Positions 7,745-14,093 are shown, counted from the stretch's first letter. The stretch: DNA of 14,093 nucleotides from Coriobacteriales bacterium (GCA_029983705.1 JASBYZ010000034.1:1-14093), one strand, 5' to 3'. Program-made: numbers and translations. Notes: generated by a model from the letters alone, not told the origin.

Positions 7745-8182
7745 TTACTCTGTGTAGAAGAAGTTGCTAAATTCCTCATCGCTAATCAAAGACATAGCCT
7801 CTTCGTAGAGCTCTGCATCCCAGATTTCTACGTGGTCATAGTTTCCAGCAACTGAAACATCCTTGTTAAGGTGCGCATATTCCCTCATTTCATTAGGAAC
7901 ATTGATGCGACCTGCTGAGTCAATAACTAGGGTTGCGGCACTTGCAAGAATTCTTTGACGAATAACTACATCCTTTCGAGAACGTGGATTAAAACCACCG
8001 CTGCGATCAAAAAGTGAATCTAACCACTCTTCAAAGCTCTCAGGATTAAAAACGTACAGTGCCTTATCGGTTGGGCTTGGAACCACTATCAGATCAGAGC
8101 CACCAAGCTCTTTTCTGTATCCTGCTGGCAGAGAAATACGACCCTTTGGATCAATTTTGTGTATCGCTGATCCAACGAGCAT
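7745..8182 (-). CDS. mraZ: Transcriptional regulator MraZ
   Basis: MraZ is the DNA-binding regulator usually encoded first in the dcw cluster. It assembles as a ring-shaped oligomer and binds short direct repeats with a TGGG core upstream of its own gene. The 145-residue product has two tandem SpoVT/AbrB-like half-domains, each with the hallmark DxxGR: DPKGRISLP at 11-19 and DSAGRINVP at 88-96. An in-frame ATG at 8197 would add five residues, but the intervening bases contain GGGGAGGG, a near-perfect ribosome binding site 5 nt before the ATG at 8182. The shorter protein (MLVGSAIHKIDPKGR) also matches the family start. Its own promoter carries AGTGGG repeats, so autoregulation is expected. Confidence 0.95.
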   Translation of the reverse strand: MLVGSAIHKIDPKGRISLPAGYRKELGGSDLIVVPSPTDKALYVFNPESFEEWLDSLFDRSGGFNPRSRKDVVIRQRILASAATLVIDSAGRINVPNEMREYAHLNKDVSVAGNYDHVEIWDAELYEEAMSLISDEEFSNFFYTE

Positions 8183-8187
8183 GACTT

Positions 8188-8195
8188 CCCTCCCC
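8188..8195 (-). promoter_or_regulatory. Strong ribosome binding site that fixes the mraZ start
   Basis: On the minus strand GGGGAGGG ends 5 nt before the ATG at 8182. It is the best Shine-Dalgarno match seen in the window. Because it overlaps the upstream in-frame ATG at 8197, it argues that 8182 is the real start. Confidence 0.85.
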
Positions 8196-8237
8196 ATTGC
8201 AGTAGTGATTTAGCTTGCACCAATTGGACACAAGAAC

Positions 8238-8266
8238 ATATTAACCCACTTCATCCCACTTCGCAA
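8238..8266 (-). promoter_or_regulatory. Predicted sigma-70-type promoter of mraZ and the dcw operon
   Basis: On the minus strand TTGCGA (8266-8261) serves as the -35 box, followed by exactly 17 bp and TAATAT (8243-8238) as the -10 box. Each matches the consensus at 4 of 6 positions, with the conserved TTG and TA---T present. Transcription should start near 8230, giving a leader of about 48 nt before the mraZ ATG. The -35 box and spacer are covered by the AGTGGG repeats, as expected for a repressor site. Confidence 0.65.
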
Positions 8267-8281
8267 CACTTTCAACCCACT
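8241..8281 (-). promoter_or_regulatory. MraZ operator: four 10-11 bp direct repeats (AGTGGG boxes)
   Basis: Read 5' to 3' on the minus strand there are four phased boxes: AGTGGGTTGA (8281-8272), AGTGTTGCGA (8270-8261), AGTGGGATGA (8260-8251) and AGTGGGTTAA (8250-8241). The spacing is 11, 10 and 10 bp, about one helical turn. Known MraZ sites are TGGG-containing direct repeats spaced about 10 bp apart upstream of mraZ (E. coli), and AAAGTGG-type repeats in mycoplasmas. The second box is degenerate (GTGTT for GTGGG), and its TTGCGA is the predicted -35 element. The array overlaps the promoter from upstream of -35 to the first bases of the -10. Confidence 0.82.
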
Positions 8282-8349
8282 AAATGACACATCAGAGCTC
8301 TCATAATTTAGATTTTGAGTGTTATAAAAAATGAAGCACAAGATATGGT

Positions 8350-8369
8350 GTCTCAGCTAATTTTGAGAC
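8350..8369. repeat. 6-bp inverted repeat of unknown role in the xerD-mraZ gap
   Basis: GTCTCA at 8350-8355 and TGAGAC at 8364-8369 form a perfect 6-bp stem with an 8-nt loop. No T-run directly follows on either strand, and it lies nearly 80 nt past the xerD stop, so it does not look like a standard intrinsic terminator. It could be a weak terminator or a protein site. No gene was seen in the 264-bp gap (8183-8446). Confidence 0.35.
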
Positions 8370-8390
8370 CCAAATTGTAGATTTTTATAG

Positions 8391-8410
8391 GGTGGGATAA
8401 GGTGGGATAG
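8391..8410 (+). promoter_or_regulatory. Second pair of MraZ-type boxes, opposite orientation
   Basis: On the plus strand GGTGGGATAA (8391-8400) is followed directly by GGTGGGATAG (8401-8410), a tandem 10-bp repeat. The GTGGG core, the following A/T-T-A/G and the 10-bp phase are the same as in the boxes at the mraZ promoter, but these face rightward, toward xerD, and lie about 140 bp upstream of the promoter. They may be an auxiliary MraZ site, for example for looping, or may act on the 3' end of xerD. Confidence 0.6.
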
Positions 8411-8446
8411 CTTCTTTGTTTAATTTGTAAACTCTTGTAAAATTTA

Positions 8447-9361
8447 TTAGGCGCGTGGGTGAGCGTGCAGATATTCGCTGCGAATGTGCGTGCGGTCAAT
8501 ATGCGTATAAATTTGGGTAGTTGCAATATCTGAGTGTCCCAATAATTCTTGAAGCACTCTCAAATCAGTGCCGCCACTTAAGAGGTGGGATGCAAAGGAA
8601 TGTCTTAGGGTGTGCGGGTGCAAGTCTTCAATTCCAACATTTTTGCCATAGGAGCTCACCAAATCATAAACTGTTTGGCGACTAATGCGTTTACCTCGCA
8701 TATTTAAAAACACCGCAGAAGAGTCTTGGGATTGTGGCCCACCTTTTTTGGTATATAAGAGTCCTCGTCCAAAATCAAGATAGTTTGTAAGTGCGCGCTT
8801 TGCACTTCCCATCAAAGGTATAACTCGCTCTTTTGATCCCTTGCCGCGTACGCGCAAAAGCTCTTCTTCAAGATAGACATCGGATAGATTTAAGGTGCAC
8901 ACCTCACTTGCTCTAAGCCCGCAGCCATAGAGAAGTTCTAAAAGTGCACTATCCCTCCTCCCCTTTGCTGAGGCCTCAAAATTTTGGTCGAGTAAAACAA
9001 GTGCCTGATTTATCGATATAACATCAGGAAGTTTAGAGGGCTGCTTTGGCAACACGAGGTCTTGGGCAGGATTATGCGGACAAATAGATTCTGCAAACAA
9101 GAAAGTATGAAAGCCTTTAATGGATGCGCTGTGGCGGGCAATTGAAGCGGGAGCCATACCAAAGTTTAAAAGATATGAAAGGTACTCTTGGATATCAGAA
9201 ACCTTAAGTGCGCAGACATCAGCTCTACCTGCATCAAGCAAGTACTGGGCATAGGCAATCAAATCTGATTGGTAGGCATCTAAGGTGTTTTGGGAGCTTC
9301 CCCGCTCAACGCGGATATAGGCCAGATACTCCTGTATGTTTTGGAAAATTTTTGTTTGCAT
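8447..9361 (-). CDS. xerD: Tyrosine recombinase XerD-type
   Basis: This 304-residue site-specific recombinase is probably the XerD/XerC-type enzyme that resolves chromosome dimers at dif near the divisome. Residues 1-90 are the SAM-like core-binding domain (IQEYLAYIRVERGSSQNTLDAYQSDL). The catalytic set is complete: Arg150 (YGCGLRASEV), Lys174, the HxxR at His250-Arg253 (HPHTLRHSFASHLL), His276 (LLGHSDIATTQIYTHI) and the nucleophile Tyr285. The frame is open upstream to a GTG at 9430, but those 23 codons read as non-XerD hydrophobic sequence and overlap the palindrome and the FUSC ribosome binding site. The ATG at 9361 gives the normal family length. No Shine-Dalgarno precedes it and a TATAAT ends 7 nt before it, so the mRNA may be leaderless. 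Xer subtype is inferred from similarity and single-gene context, not from a dif test. Confidence 0.9.
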   Translation of the reverse strand: MQTKIFQNIQEYLAYIRVERGSSQNTLDAYQSDLIAYAQYLLDAGRADVCALKVSDIQEYLSYLLNFGMAPASIARHSASIKGFHTFLFAESICPHNPAQDLVLPKQPSKLPDVISINQALVLLDQNFEASAKGRRDSALLELLYGCGLRASEVCTLNLSDVYLEEELLRVRGKGSKERVIPLMGSAKRALTNYLDFGRGLLYTKKGGPQSQDSSAVFLNMRGKRISRQTVYDLVSSYGKNVGIEDLHPHTLRHSFASHLLSGGTDLRVLQELLGHSDIATTQIYTHIDRTHIRSEYLHAHPRA

Positions 9362-9366
9362 GCTTA

Positions 9367-9390
9367 GTATTATAATCCAACTTATAATAC
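9367..9390. promoter_or_regulatory. Perfect palindrome with divergent -10 elements between xerD and the FUSC gene
   Basis: GTATTATAA (9367-9375), spacer TCCAAC, then TTATAATAC (9382-9390) form a perfect 9-bp inverted repeat. The left arm holds TATAAT on the minus strand (9374-9369), 7 nt before the xerD ATG. The right arm holds TATAAT on the plus strand (9383-9388), about 49 nt before the FUSC ATG. No good -35 box is seen on either side. The element could be a dyad operator, a symmetric bidirectional promoter, or both. No regulator is encoded next to it in the window. Confidence 0.6.
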
Positions 9391-9436
9391 ATACTGTACC
9401 TTTAAATAGTTGCCAAGTTTTAGGAAGCACAAATAT

Positions 9437-10714
9437 ATGCAGGCTCGTCCTAATTTTTTAAGCCGAAATTTTATACAGTACTCCCTCTCACAAGCAAGTG
9501 ATGTGCTTCCAAAATATGCTGCGCCAAAAACGTGGATTACAGCTCTTCGCGTACTCATACTCTTCGCAATCCCGCTCTTACTCGGAGCACTTATAGGTAA
9601 GTTTGACGATGCGCTTTCAATTGCGCTAGCCTCTGGCATGCTTGCCCTTGCAGACCCACGCGGCTCAATTGAAAACCGTTCAATTACCGTACTTGGCGCC
9701 TGCATAATAGGTGCAATCATGTTAAGTGTGGGTAAATTTGTAGGTTCATATCAGTTAGGTATGGTATTTCTTGCCTGTGCAATGGGATTTATGCAGGGCA
9801 TGCTTAACAACTTTGGTACTGCAGGAGTGCGCGCTGGCTTTTTTGTTATCTCATGCACGTTTATGGGAGTAAGCTCAGGCACGGGAAACCCCACCATCAG
9901 CCACATGGATATCTTAAGCTCTGGGGTGTGGTGCGTTGCAATGGCGCTCCTCTTTTTTGAGTCAAAACCAAATACCCGCAGGTCTTTTCCTAATCAGTTT
10001 TCTGATATGCTCGCAAACCTTAAAGGCGAGCTTTTAATGAAAACACCTATTGGAAGAATGGCCTACCGAGAAATGATTTCAGCAGGCTTTGCGGTTATCA
10101 TTGTATTTTTACTTGGAAGAAATAATCCTGAATGGGCAGCTACTGCAGCAATTGCTCTGTACTGGCCAACCTCTCCAGTGCTCTATAAACGCGGAATTCG
10201 CTTTGTGCTTGCAACCCTACTTGCCGTCATACTCTGCTTTGTATTTATTACCTTTGTAAAAGACGTCTACCTTCTTGCGATATTTGTGGGAGTCTTCTTA
10301 TTTGCAACCACTGCTATGCGTGAGAGTAACTATGCTGCCTTCTCATTTACCAACACAATCTTTTACATCTTAATTATTATGCTCGCTAGTGGCGTGGGTG
10401 GTATTGATCTGCTCAGCGCACGTATTGTAAACGTAGTAATCGGAATCTCAGTTGCAATGATTGTGGCAATGTTTACCTTACCAGCAAAAGAGCGCATTGC
10501 ACTTTTGTATGAGATGGAGCTTCCACTGCCACTTAATGAGCATATTGATGATCCATATTTAGCGTCTGTGAGAACCAGACAGGTAATTTCTCAAATATAT
10601 AAGCCAAATATTATTGAGCATTTGCGAGAAATTGAGCACTTTACCCTTACCTCTCAGAAATCTGACGGCGATGAAAATCAAGAGCTAAAGCCCCCGCAGC
10701 ATAACAAGCCTTAA
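9437..10714 (+). CDS. FUSC-family inner membrane protein (putative aromatic acid/toxic compound exporter)
   Basis: The 425-residue protein has the two-halves layout of FUSC/aromatic-acid-exporter-like proteins. A first block of about six hydrophobic segments (roughly 36-175) is followed by a hydrophilic loop (176-208). A second block of about six segments (roughly 209-350) contains the RNNPEWAATAAIALYWPTSP stretch typical of the FUSC-like domain. A polar tail of about 75 residues follows. Known family members export fusaric acid or aromatic carboxylates or are uncharacterised, and the substrate here cannot be predicted. The ATG at 9437 has AGGAAG 9 nt upstream. A TTG at 9410 in the same frame lacks such a site, so I prefer 9437. 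The gene diverges from xerD. Its last 68 bp overlap the DUF3866 gene on the other strand, and the overlapping tail (residues 404-425) is low in conserved character. Confidence 0.8.
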   Translation: MQARPNFLSRNFIQYSLSQASDVLPKYAAPKTWITALRVLILFAIPLLLGALIGKFDDALSIALASGMLALADPRGSIENRSITVLGACIIGAIMLSVGKFVGSYQLGMVFLACAMGFMQGMLNNFGTAGVRAGFFVISCTFMGVSSGTGNPTISHMDILSSGVWCVAMALLFFESKPNTRRSFPNQFSDMLANLKGELLMKTPIGRMAYREMISAGFAVIIVFLLGRNNPEWAATAAIALYWPTSPVLYKRGIRFVLATLLAVILCFVFITFVKDVYLLAIFVGVFLFATTAMRESNYAAFSFTNTIFYILIIMLASGVGGIDLLSARIVNVVIGISVAMIVAMFTLPAKERIALLYEMELPLPLNEHIDDPYLASVRTRQVISQIYKPNIIEHLREIEHFTLTSQKSDGDENQELKPPQHNKP

Positions 10715-11780
10715 AAAATACTGGATCTGTTTCTTTAGACCTGCCCATGCTGGTAAGCTTAAGACCAAAATCTTCTACCGGATAGCTCTCAACATTAAAT
10801 CTTCTATGAATAGTTAGGATGCCGCCCTCTCTAAGTTGGGCGTCAATACGCTTATTAAAATAGCTTTCATCATCTTTACTTAAAGCTAAATCTGCAGGAA
10901 TTGCTATGGCACAGGGTGCTAAAGCTATGCGAGAGAGTGCAGAAAGTGAGTGGTGAGAAATACCTTGGTGGCGCTCGCGCTCATCTTCTGATGACATTCT
11001 AAGACAGGCAATTGCCGTTCCTCTCACTGCGTTTACTGCATTAATTGCCTCACCTTGGGCAATACCTCCGTGACCAAAGGTGGTGTCAGTACCAGTAATG
11101 CCTGGCCCAACCCCCACAATACAAATATCTGCCTTAAGCGCATGGTGAGCTACTAAAAGTGCTGAGTGCAAATTAACCGTCTCATAATCCCCACCATAGG
11201 CTTGACCACAGGTAATGCAGGTATCAATTAAGTCATGAGCGCGCGCATACTTAAGATTTTCTGATAAGTCAGCAAGAAGTGATGCCTCGTCAGTCATGAT
11301 GTAGGCAATCTTGCAGTCTTTACTTTGAGTTTTGATAGCCTGAGCCACTGCAAATACTTGAGAGTGAAGACTGCAGCATACTACCGGCATACCTTCAATG
11401 GAGGTTTGAGATTTTAAGAGTTCATGAAACTCAGATTCTTGAGACTCAATTGAGCACACTTCCTTTTGCAAAGGGGTGTATCTGAGCTTCATAATCTTAC
11501 CTTCATGCTCAGTCTCATACATCGTCTCATAGGGACTGTCTTCAGATTTTGGCGCTTTAGCAATTACAATATCAAAGCCTCCAGTGCCCAAATCTAAGTC
11601 AAAGCCAGTGGTGTTGATAAGGACCTTATCGCCTAAAGCCACCTCACCAGTAAGCTTGGTGTACACAAGAGCAGGGCGCACATTAAGCGCGCCCTCTCTA
11701 CCTTTACTTGAAACAAAAATATGCTGGAGATGAAGCTCCTGCTTTGCTATTTGTTCACATACGCCCCACACCAGTCTCAT
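10647..11780 (-). CDS. DUF3866 family protein, function unknown
   Basis: The 377-residue, apparently soluble protein resembles DUF3866, a conserved family found mainly in Actinomycetota and some Firmicutes. Visible blocks are KLRYTPLQKEV at 98-108, MPVVCCSLHSQV at 131-142, IMTDEASLLADLS at 161-173, TCGQAYGGDYETVNLHSALL at 190-209, VGVGPGITGTDTTFGHGG at 222-239, TSMGR at 343-347 and DPVFFKACYAAGALA at 352-366. The conserved Cys, His, Asp and glycine-rich blocks suggest an enzyme or ligand-binding protein, but no reaction is established. It has no signal peptide or membrane segment. It starts 6 bp after the M20 peptidase stop, with GAAGGG inside the end of that gene, so it is the last gene of a pyrG-M20-DUF3866 unit. 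Its end overlaps the FUSC gene by 68 bp. The family call is from memory of its motifs. Confidence 0.8.
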   Translation of the reverse strand: MRLVWGVCEQIAKQELHLQHIFVSSKGREGALNVRPALVYTKLTGEVALGDKVLINTTGFDLDLGTGGFDIVIAKAPKSEDSPYETMYETEHEGKIMKLRYTPLQKEVCSIESQESEFHELLKSQTSIEGMPVVCCSLHSQVFAVAQAIKTQSKDCKIAYIMTDEASLLADLSENLKYARAHDLIDTCITCGQAYGGDYETVNLHSALLVAHHALKADICIVGVGPGITGTDTTFGHGGIAQGEAINAVNAVRGTAIACLRMSSEDERERHQGISHHSLSALSRIALAPCAIAIPADLALSKDDESYFNKRIDAQLREGGILTIHRRFNVESYPVEDFGLKLTSMGRSKETDPVFFKACYAAGALALDFHRRQISER

Positions 11781-11786
11781 CTTTGT

Positions 11787-12905
11787 CTACCCTTCTTGTG
11801 CTACTTGGTAAATAATTGCCTCAATAAAATCAGCAGTTTGCTCAAGGTGCTCTACCTTAATGCACTCATCTACTGAGTGGAAGTTGGTCATGCCGGTACC
11901 AAGTACGACAGATTTTCCACCCTTACCTGCAATAATGTTTGCATCAGAGCCACCGCCTGAATACTCCAAACGTGGAGTTAGGCCTACGCTTTGTGCTGCT
12001 TTTTTAAGAAGCAAAACGTTTTCATCGTCTTCAGCATACTTGTAGCCGTCGTATTCTAAATCCCAGTCAATTTCAATTTTTGCACCGGCCTCAAGAGCTG
12101 CTCTCTCAAAGCTTTCTTGGATATCAATTTTTGCTTTTTCAACCTTTTGCTTATCTAAAGATCTGCACTCACCGGTAAGCTCAAGTTCTTCAGCAACAAT
12201 ATTATCTGCTCTACCACCCTTAATAAGGCCTAAGTTAGAGCTGGTTTCATGGTCAAGTCTTCCCCACTCAATAGCAGAGATTGCCCTTGATGCTACCACA
12301 ATTGCCGAGATACCCTTTTCTGGTTCAACACCTGCATGAGATGCCTTACCAGTAAACTTAGTTTTAAAGGTATAGTGGTATGGGGCACCAATGCAGATAG
12401 TTCCTGGGTCACCGTCACCATCAGCAACAATAGTGAGCGGACTATTTGCAAAAATTGACTCATCTAAATACTTAGCGCCAACAAGTCCTACCTCTTCTTG
12501 AACGGTGAAGGTGATGATAACTGTTGGATAGGCCTTCTCGCTCTGTTCTTGAATGCGGCTTACTGCCTCAATAATGGAGGCTACTCCTGATCTATCATCT
12601 GATGACAAGATGGTGTCACCTGAAGATCTAATAACACCGTCTTCTCCTATAACAGGCTTGATGCCAATGCAGGGATCCACAGCGTCCATGTGAGCAGACA
12701 GTACAATCTTTCCTGCTCCCGTACCCTTTAACTTTGCTACAATGTTTCCGGTATTAGATCCGCTGTCTTTAGCAGAGTCATCAATTTGTACCTCAAAATT
12801 GAGAGCCTTAAGCTGAGATACGAGCTCATCTGCCATAGGCTTTTCTTGTTTTGATGGTGCGTCAATTTGTACAAGCTTTAAAAAATTATCTACAACTCTA
12901 GACAT
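11787..12905 (-). CDS. M20 family metallopeptidase, PepT-like
   Basis: The product is a cytoplasmic dinuclear zinc peptidase of the M20 family, 372 residues long, close to the PepT-like/YqjE group. Expected metal and catalytic residues are present: His72 and Asp74 in SAHMDAVD, the bridging Asp103 in SSDDRSG, the Glu137-Glu138 pair in TVQEEVG, Asp162 in VADGDGDPG and His343 in NFHSVDE. The small dimerisation domain carries the conserved His190 (GKASHAG). The family includes tripeptidases and amino-acyl hydrolases, and the exact substrate is not visible here. Its ATG overlaps the pyrG stop by 8 bp, giving translational coupling to CTP synthase, although no metabolic link is obvious. Confidence 0.88.
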   Translation of the reverse strand: MSRVVDNFLKLVQIDAPSKQEKPMADELVSQLKALNFEVQIDDSAKDSGSNTGNIVAKLKGTGAGKIVLSAHMDAVDPCIGIKPVIGEDGVIRSSGDTILSSDDRSGVASIIEAVSRIQEQSEKAYPTVIITFTVQEEVGLVGAKYLDESIFANSPLTIVADGDGDPGTICIGAPYHYTFKTKFTGKASHAGVEPEKGISAIVVASRAISAIEWGRLDHETSSNLGLIKGGRADNIVAEELELTGECRSLDKQKVEKAKIDIQESFERAALEAGAKIEIDWDLEYDGYKYAEDDENVLLLKKAAQSVGLTPRLEYSGGGSDANIIAGKGGKSVVLGTGMTNFHSVDECIKVEHLEQTADFIEAIIYQVAQEG

Positions 12906-14093
12906 GTGCCTGAGCGCCTCCTTTTACTTGTTGGTCTATAGCAGCAGCAATCAAACCCTTAAAGAGCGGATGAGGTCTGGTTGGTCTTGACTTAAATTCT
13001 GGATGGAACTGGCATGCAATAAAGAACGGATGGTCTTTCTTAGTTAGCTCAACAATTTCAACTAGTCTGTTGTTTGGAGAAAGACCACTGATAACAAGAC
13101 CGGCATTCTCTAAGTCATCGCGATATGCATTATTTACCTCATAGCGGTGACGATGGCGCTCATAGATTAGGTCTTCTTGATAGAGCTTTTTAGCAAGTGA
13201 GTCTGCTTTGAGCTTACATGGATATGAGCCAAGGCGCATGGTTCCGCCCTTATCGGTAATATCTTCTTGCTCTGGCATGATGTGAATTACTGGATGCTCA
13301 AGTTTTTTGAGGTCATCTGCAAACTCCGCTGAATTTGCATCAGTAAGGCCAGCCTTGTTGCGAGCGTACTCACAAACAGCAACCTGCATACCCAAACAAA
13401 TTCCCAAAAATGGAATCTTGTGCTCGCGTGCATACTTTACCGCAGCAATCTTGCCTTCAATGCCGCGAAGACCAAATCCGCCTGGCACTAAGATGCCGTC
13501 AAAACCTTTGAGGCTCTCTTCTGCCTTTTCTGGGTCAAGATTTTCTCCATCAATAAGCACTGGATTTACGTGCTTGCCAAGCTCTACACCTGCATGCTTG
13601 AGCGCTTCAATAACTGAAAGATAGGCATCAGGCAAGGATACGTATTTGCCTACAACCGCAATGTTAATATCGCCCTTAGCTGCGTGAGCCTTCTCAATAT
13701 ATTTGTTCCACTCAAACATATCTGAGGTGTGAGGGTCAAGACCAAGACGTTTGAGCACAATGGTGTCCATGTGCTGCTGCGCAAGCATCTCAGGTATCTC
13801 ATAAATTGAGTCAAGGTCGGTGTTGGTAAATACGGCCTCTGGCTCAACGTCACAAAAGAGCGCAATCTTATTTTTGATGTGCTCTTCAATTTCATGGTCA
13901 GACCTCAGCACAATAAAGTCTGGCTGAACACCAAGGCTTCTGAGCTCTTTTACTGAGTGCTGAGTTGGTTTAGTTTTGACCTCATGAGCTGCAGCAATAT
14001 AAGGAACTAAGGACACATGGATAAAGGCTACGTTCTCTGAGCCCTTAGCCTTTCTAAACTGTCTTACTGCCTCAATAAATGGTGAGCCCTCAA
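12898..14093 (-). CDS. pyrG: CTP synthase (PyrG), 5' end beyond the window
   Basis: PyrG makes CTP from UTP using ATP and glutamine-derived ammonia. The window holds the last 397 codons, and roughly 140-150 N-terminal residues lie beyond the right edge. The visible synthetase part includes SPFIEAVRQF, NVAFIHVSLVPYIAAA, KTKPTQHSVKELRSLGV (UTP and allosteric region) and DLDSIYEIPEML. The class I glutamine amidotransferase domain follows: ILVPGGFGLRG, FLGICLGMQ with the nucleophile Cys (codon 13398-13396), and CQFHPEFKSRP with the catalytic His (13005-13003) and Glu (12999-12997). The reading frame is open to the edge. A GTG at 14016 is an ordinary valine in the IHVSLVPYI motif, not a start. The stop overlaps the start of the M20 peptidase gene. 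Confidence 0.97.
   Translation of the reverse strand, partial: EGSPFIEAVRQFRKAKGSENVAFIHVSLVPYIAAAHEVKTKPTQHSVKELRSLGVQPDFIVLRSDHEIEEHIKNKIALFCDVEPEAVFTNTDLDSIYEIPEMLAQQHMDTIVLKRLGLDPHTSDMFEWNKYIEKAHAAKGDINIAVVGKYVSLPDAYLSVIEALKHAGVELGKHVNPVLIDGENLDPEKAEESLKGFDGILVPGGFGLRGIEGKIAAVKYAREHKIPFLGICLGMQVAVCEYARNKAGLTDANSAEFADDLKKLEHPVIHIMPEQEDITDKGGTMRLGSYPCKLKADSLAKKLYQEDLIYERHRHRYEVNNAYRDDLENAGLVISGLSPNNRLVEIVELTKKDHPFFIACQFHPEFKSRPTRPHPLFKGLIAAAIDQQVKGGAQAHV

Noticed and set aside
8183..8197. Longer mraZ starting at the ATG at 8197
   Set aside because: The extra five codons overlap GGGGAGGG, which is an ideal ribosome binding site for the ATG at 8182, and the shorter protein matches the family N-terminus.
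8350..8369. Intrinsic terminator for xerD
   Set aside because: The stem is only 6 bp, the loop 8 nt, no T-run directly follows on either strand, and it is nearly 80 nt past the stop codon.
8363..8391. Rightward promoter TTGAGA-17-TATAGG in the xerD-mraZ gap
   Set aside because: The -10 lacks the final T and there is no downstream rightward gene. It is kept only as a possibility within the second MraZ-box finding.
9362..9430. N-terminal extension of XerD to the GTG at 9430
   Set aside because: The added 23 residues are unlike XerD, would run through the palindrome and the FUSC ribosome binding site, and make the protein longer than the family norm.
9410..9436. FUSC start at the TTG at 9410
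   Set aside because: It has no Shine-Dalgarno, whereas AGGAAG sits 9 nt before the ATG at 9437.
14014..14016. GTG at 14016 as a start of a short pyrG
   Set aside because: The frame stays open to the window edge and reads conserved CTP synthase sequence (NVAFIHVSLVPY), so the gene is cut by the edge and not short.
1..14093. Defence system, prophage, integron, transposon or CRISPR array
   Set aside because: All genes are housekeeping or membrane transport types. The XerD protein is of normal chromosomal type, with no adjacent attachment-site repeats, cassette genes or phage genes.

Overview
The window is chromosomal core DNA from a low-GC member of the Actinomycetota. It most resembles the Coriobacteriia (Atopobium/Lancefieldella/Fannyhessea type). 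That placement is an inference from three things: an actinobacterial-style DUF3866 gene, an AT-rich base composition, and pyrG and xerD lying close to the division and cell-wall (dcw) cluster. No mobile element, CRISPR array, tRNA or rRNA gene was seen.

Positions 1-8182 hold the first half of a dcw operon, transcribed leftward on the minus strand: mraZ, rsmH, an ftsL-like gene, ftsI, murF, mraY, murD and the start of ftsW, which runs off the left edge. Spacing is tight (1-16 bp) except for 135 bp between rsmH and ftsL. These genes carry out the late cytoplasmic steps of peptidoglycan precursor synthesis (MurF, MurD), the first membrane step (MraY) and septal polymerisation and cross-linking (FtsW, FtsI, FtsL). 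MraZ is the transcriptional regulator and RsmH the 16S rRNA methyltransferase usually found at the head of the cluster. murE is absent from its usual place between ftsI and murF.

Positions 8183-8446 are a 264-bp regulatory gap. It contains a good mraZ promoter overlaid by four 10-11 bp direct repeats with an AGTGGG core, which match the known type of MraZ operator. A second pair of the same repeat lies about 140 bp upstream in the opposite orientation.

Positions 8447-9361 encode a XerD-type tyrosine recombinase (minus strand). It is divergent from a FUSC-family membrane protein (9437-10714, plus strand). The 75 bp between them contains a perfect 9-bp inverted repeat that holds a TATAAT for each direction. 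xerD appears to have no ribosome binding site and may be leaderless.

Positions 10647-14093 hold a second leftward operon: pyrG (CTP synthase, 5' end outside the window), an M20 PepT-like metallopeptidase and a DUF3866 protein. The DUF3866 gene overlaps the 3' end of the FUSC gene by 68 bp, tail to tail. I saw no defence or other exotic system. The most interesting signals are regulatory: the two opposed MraZ-box arrays and the xerD/FUSC palindrome.
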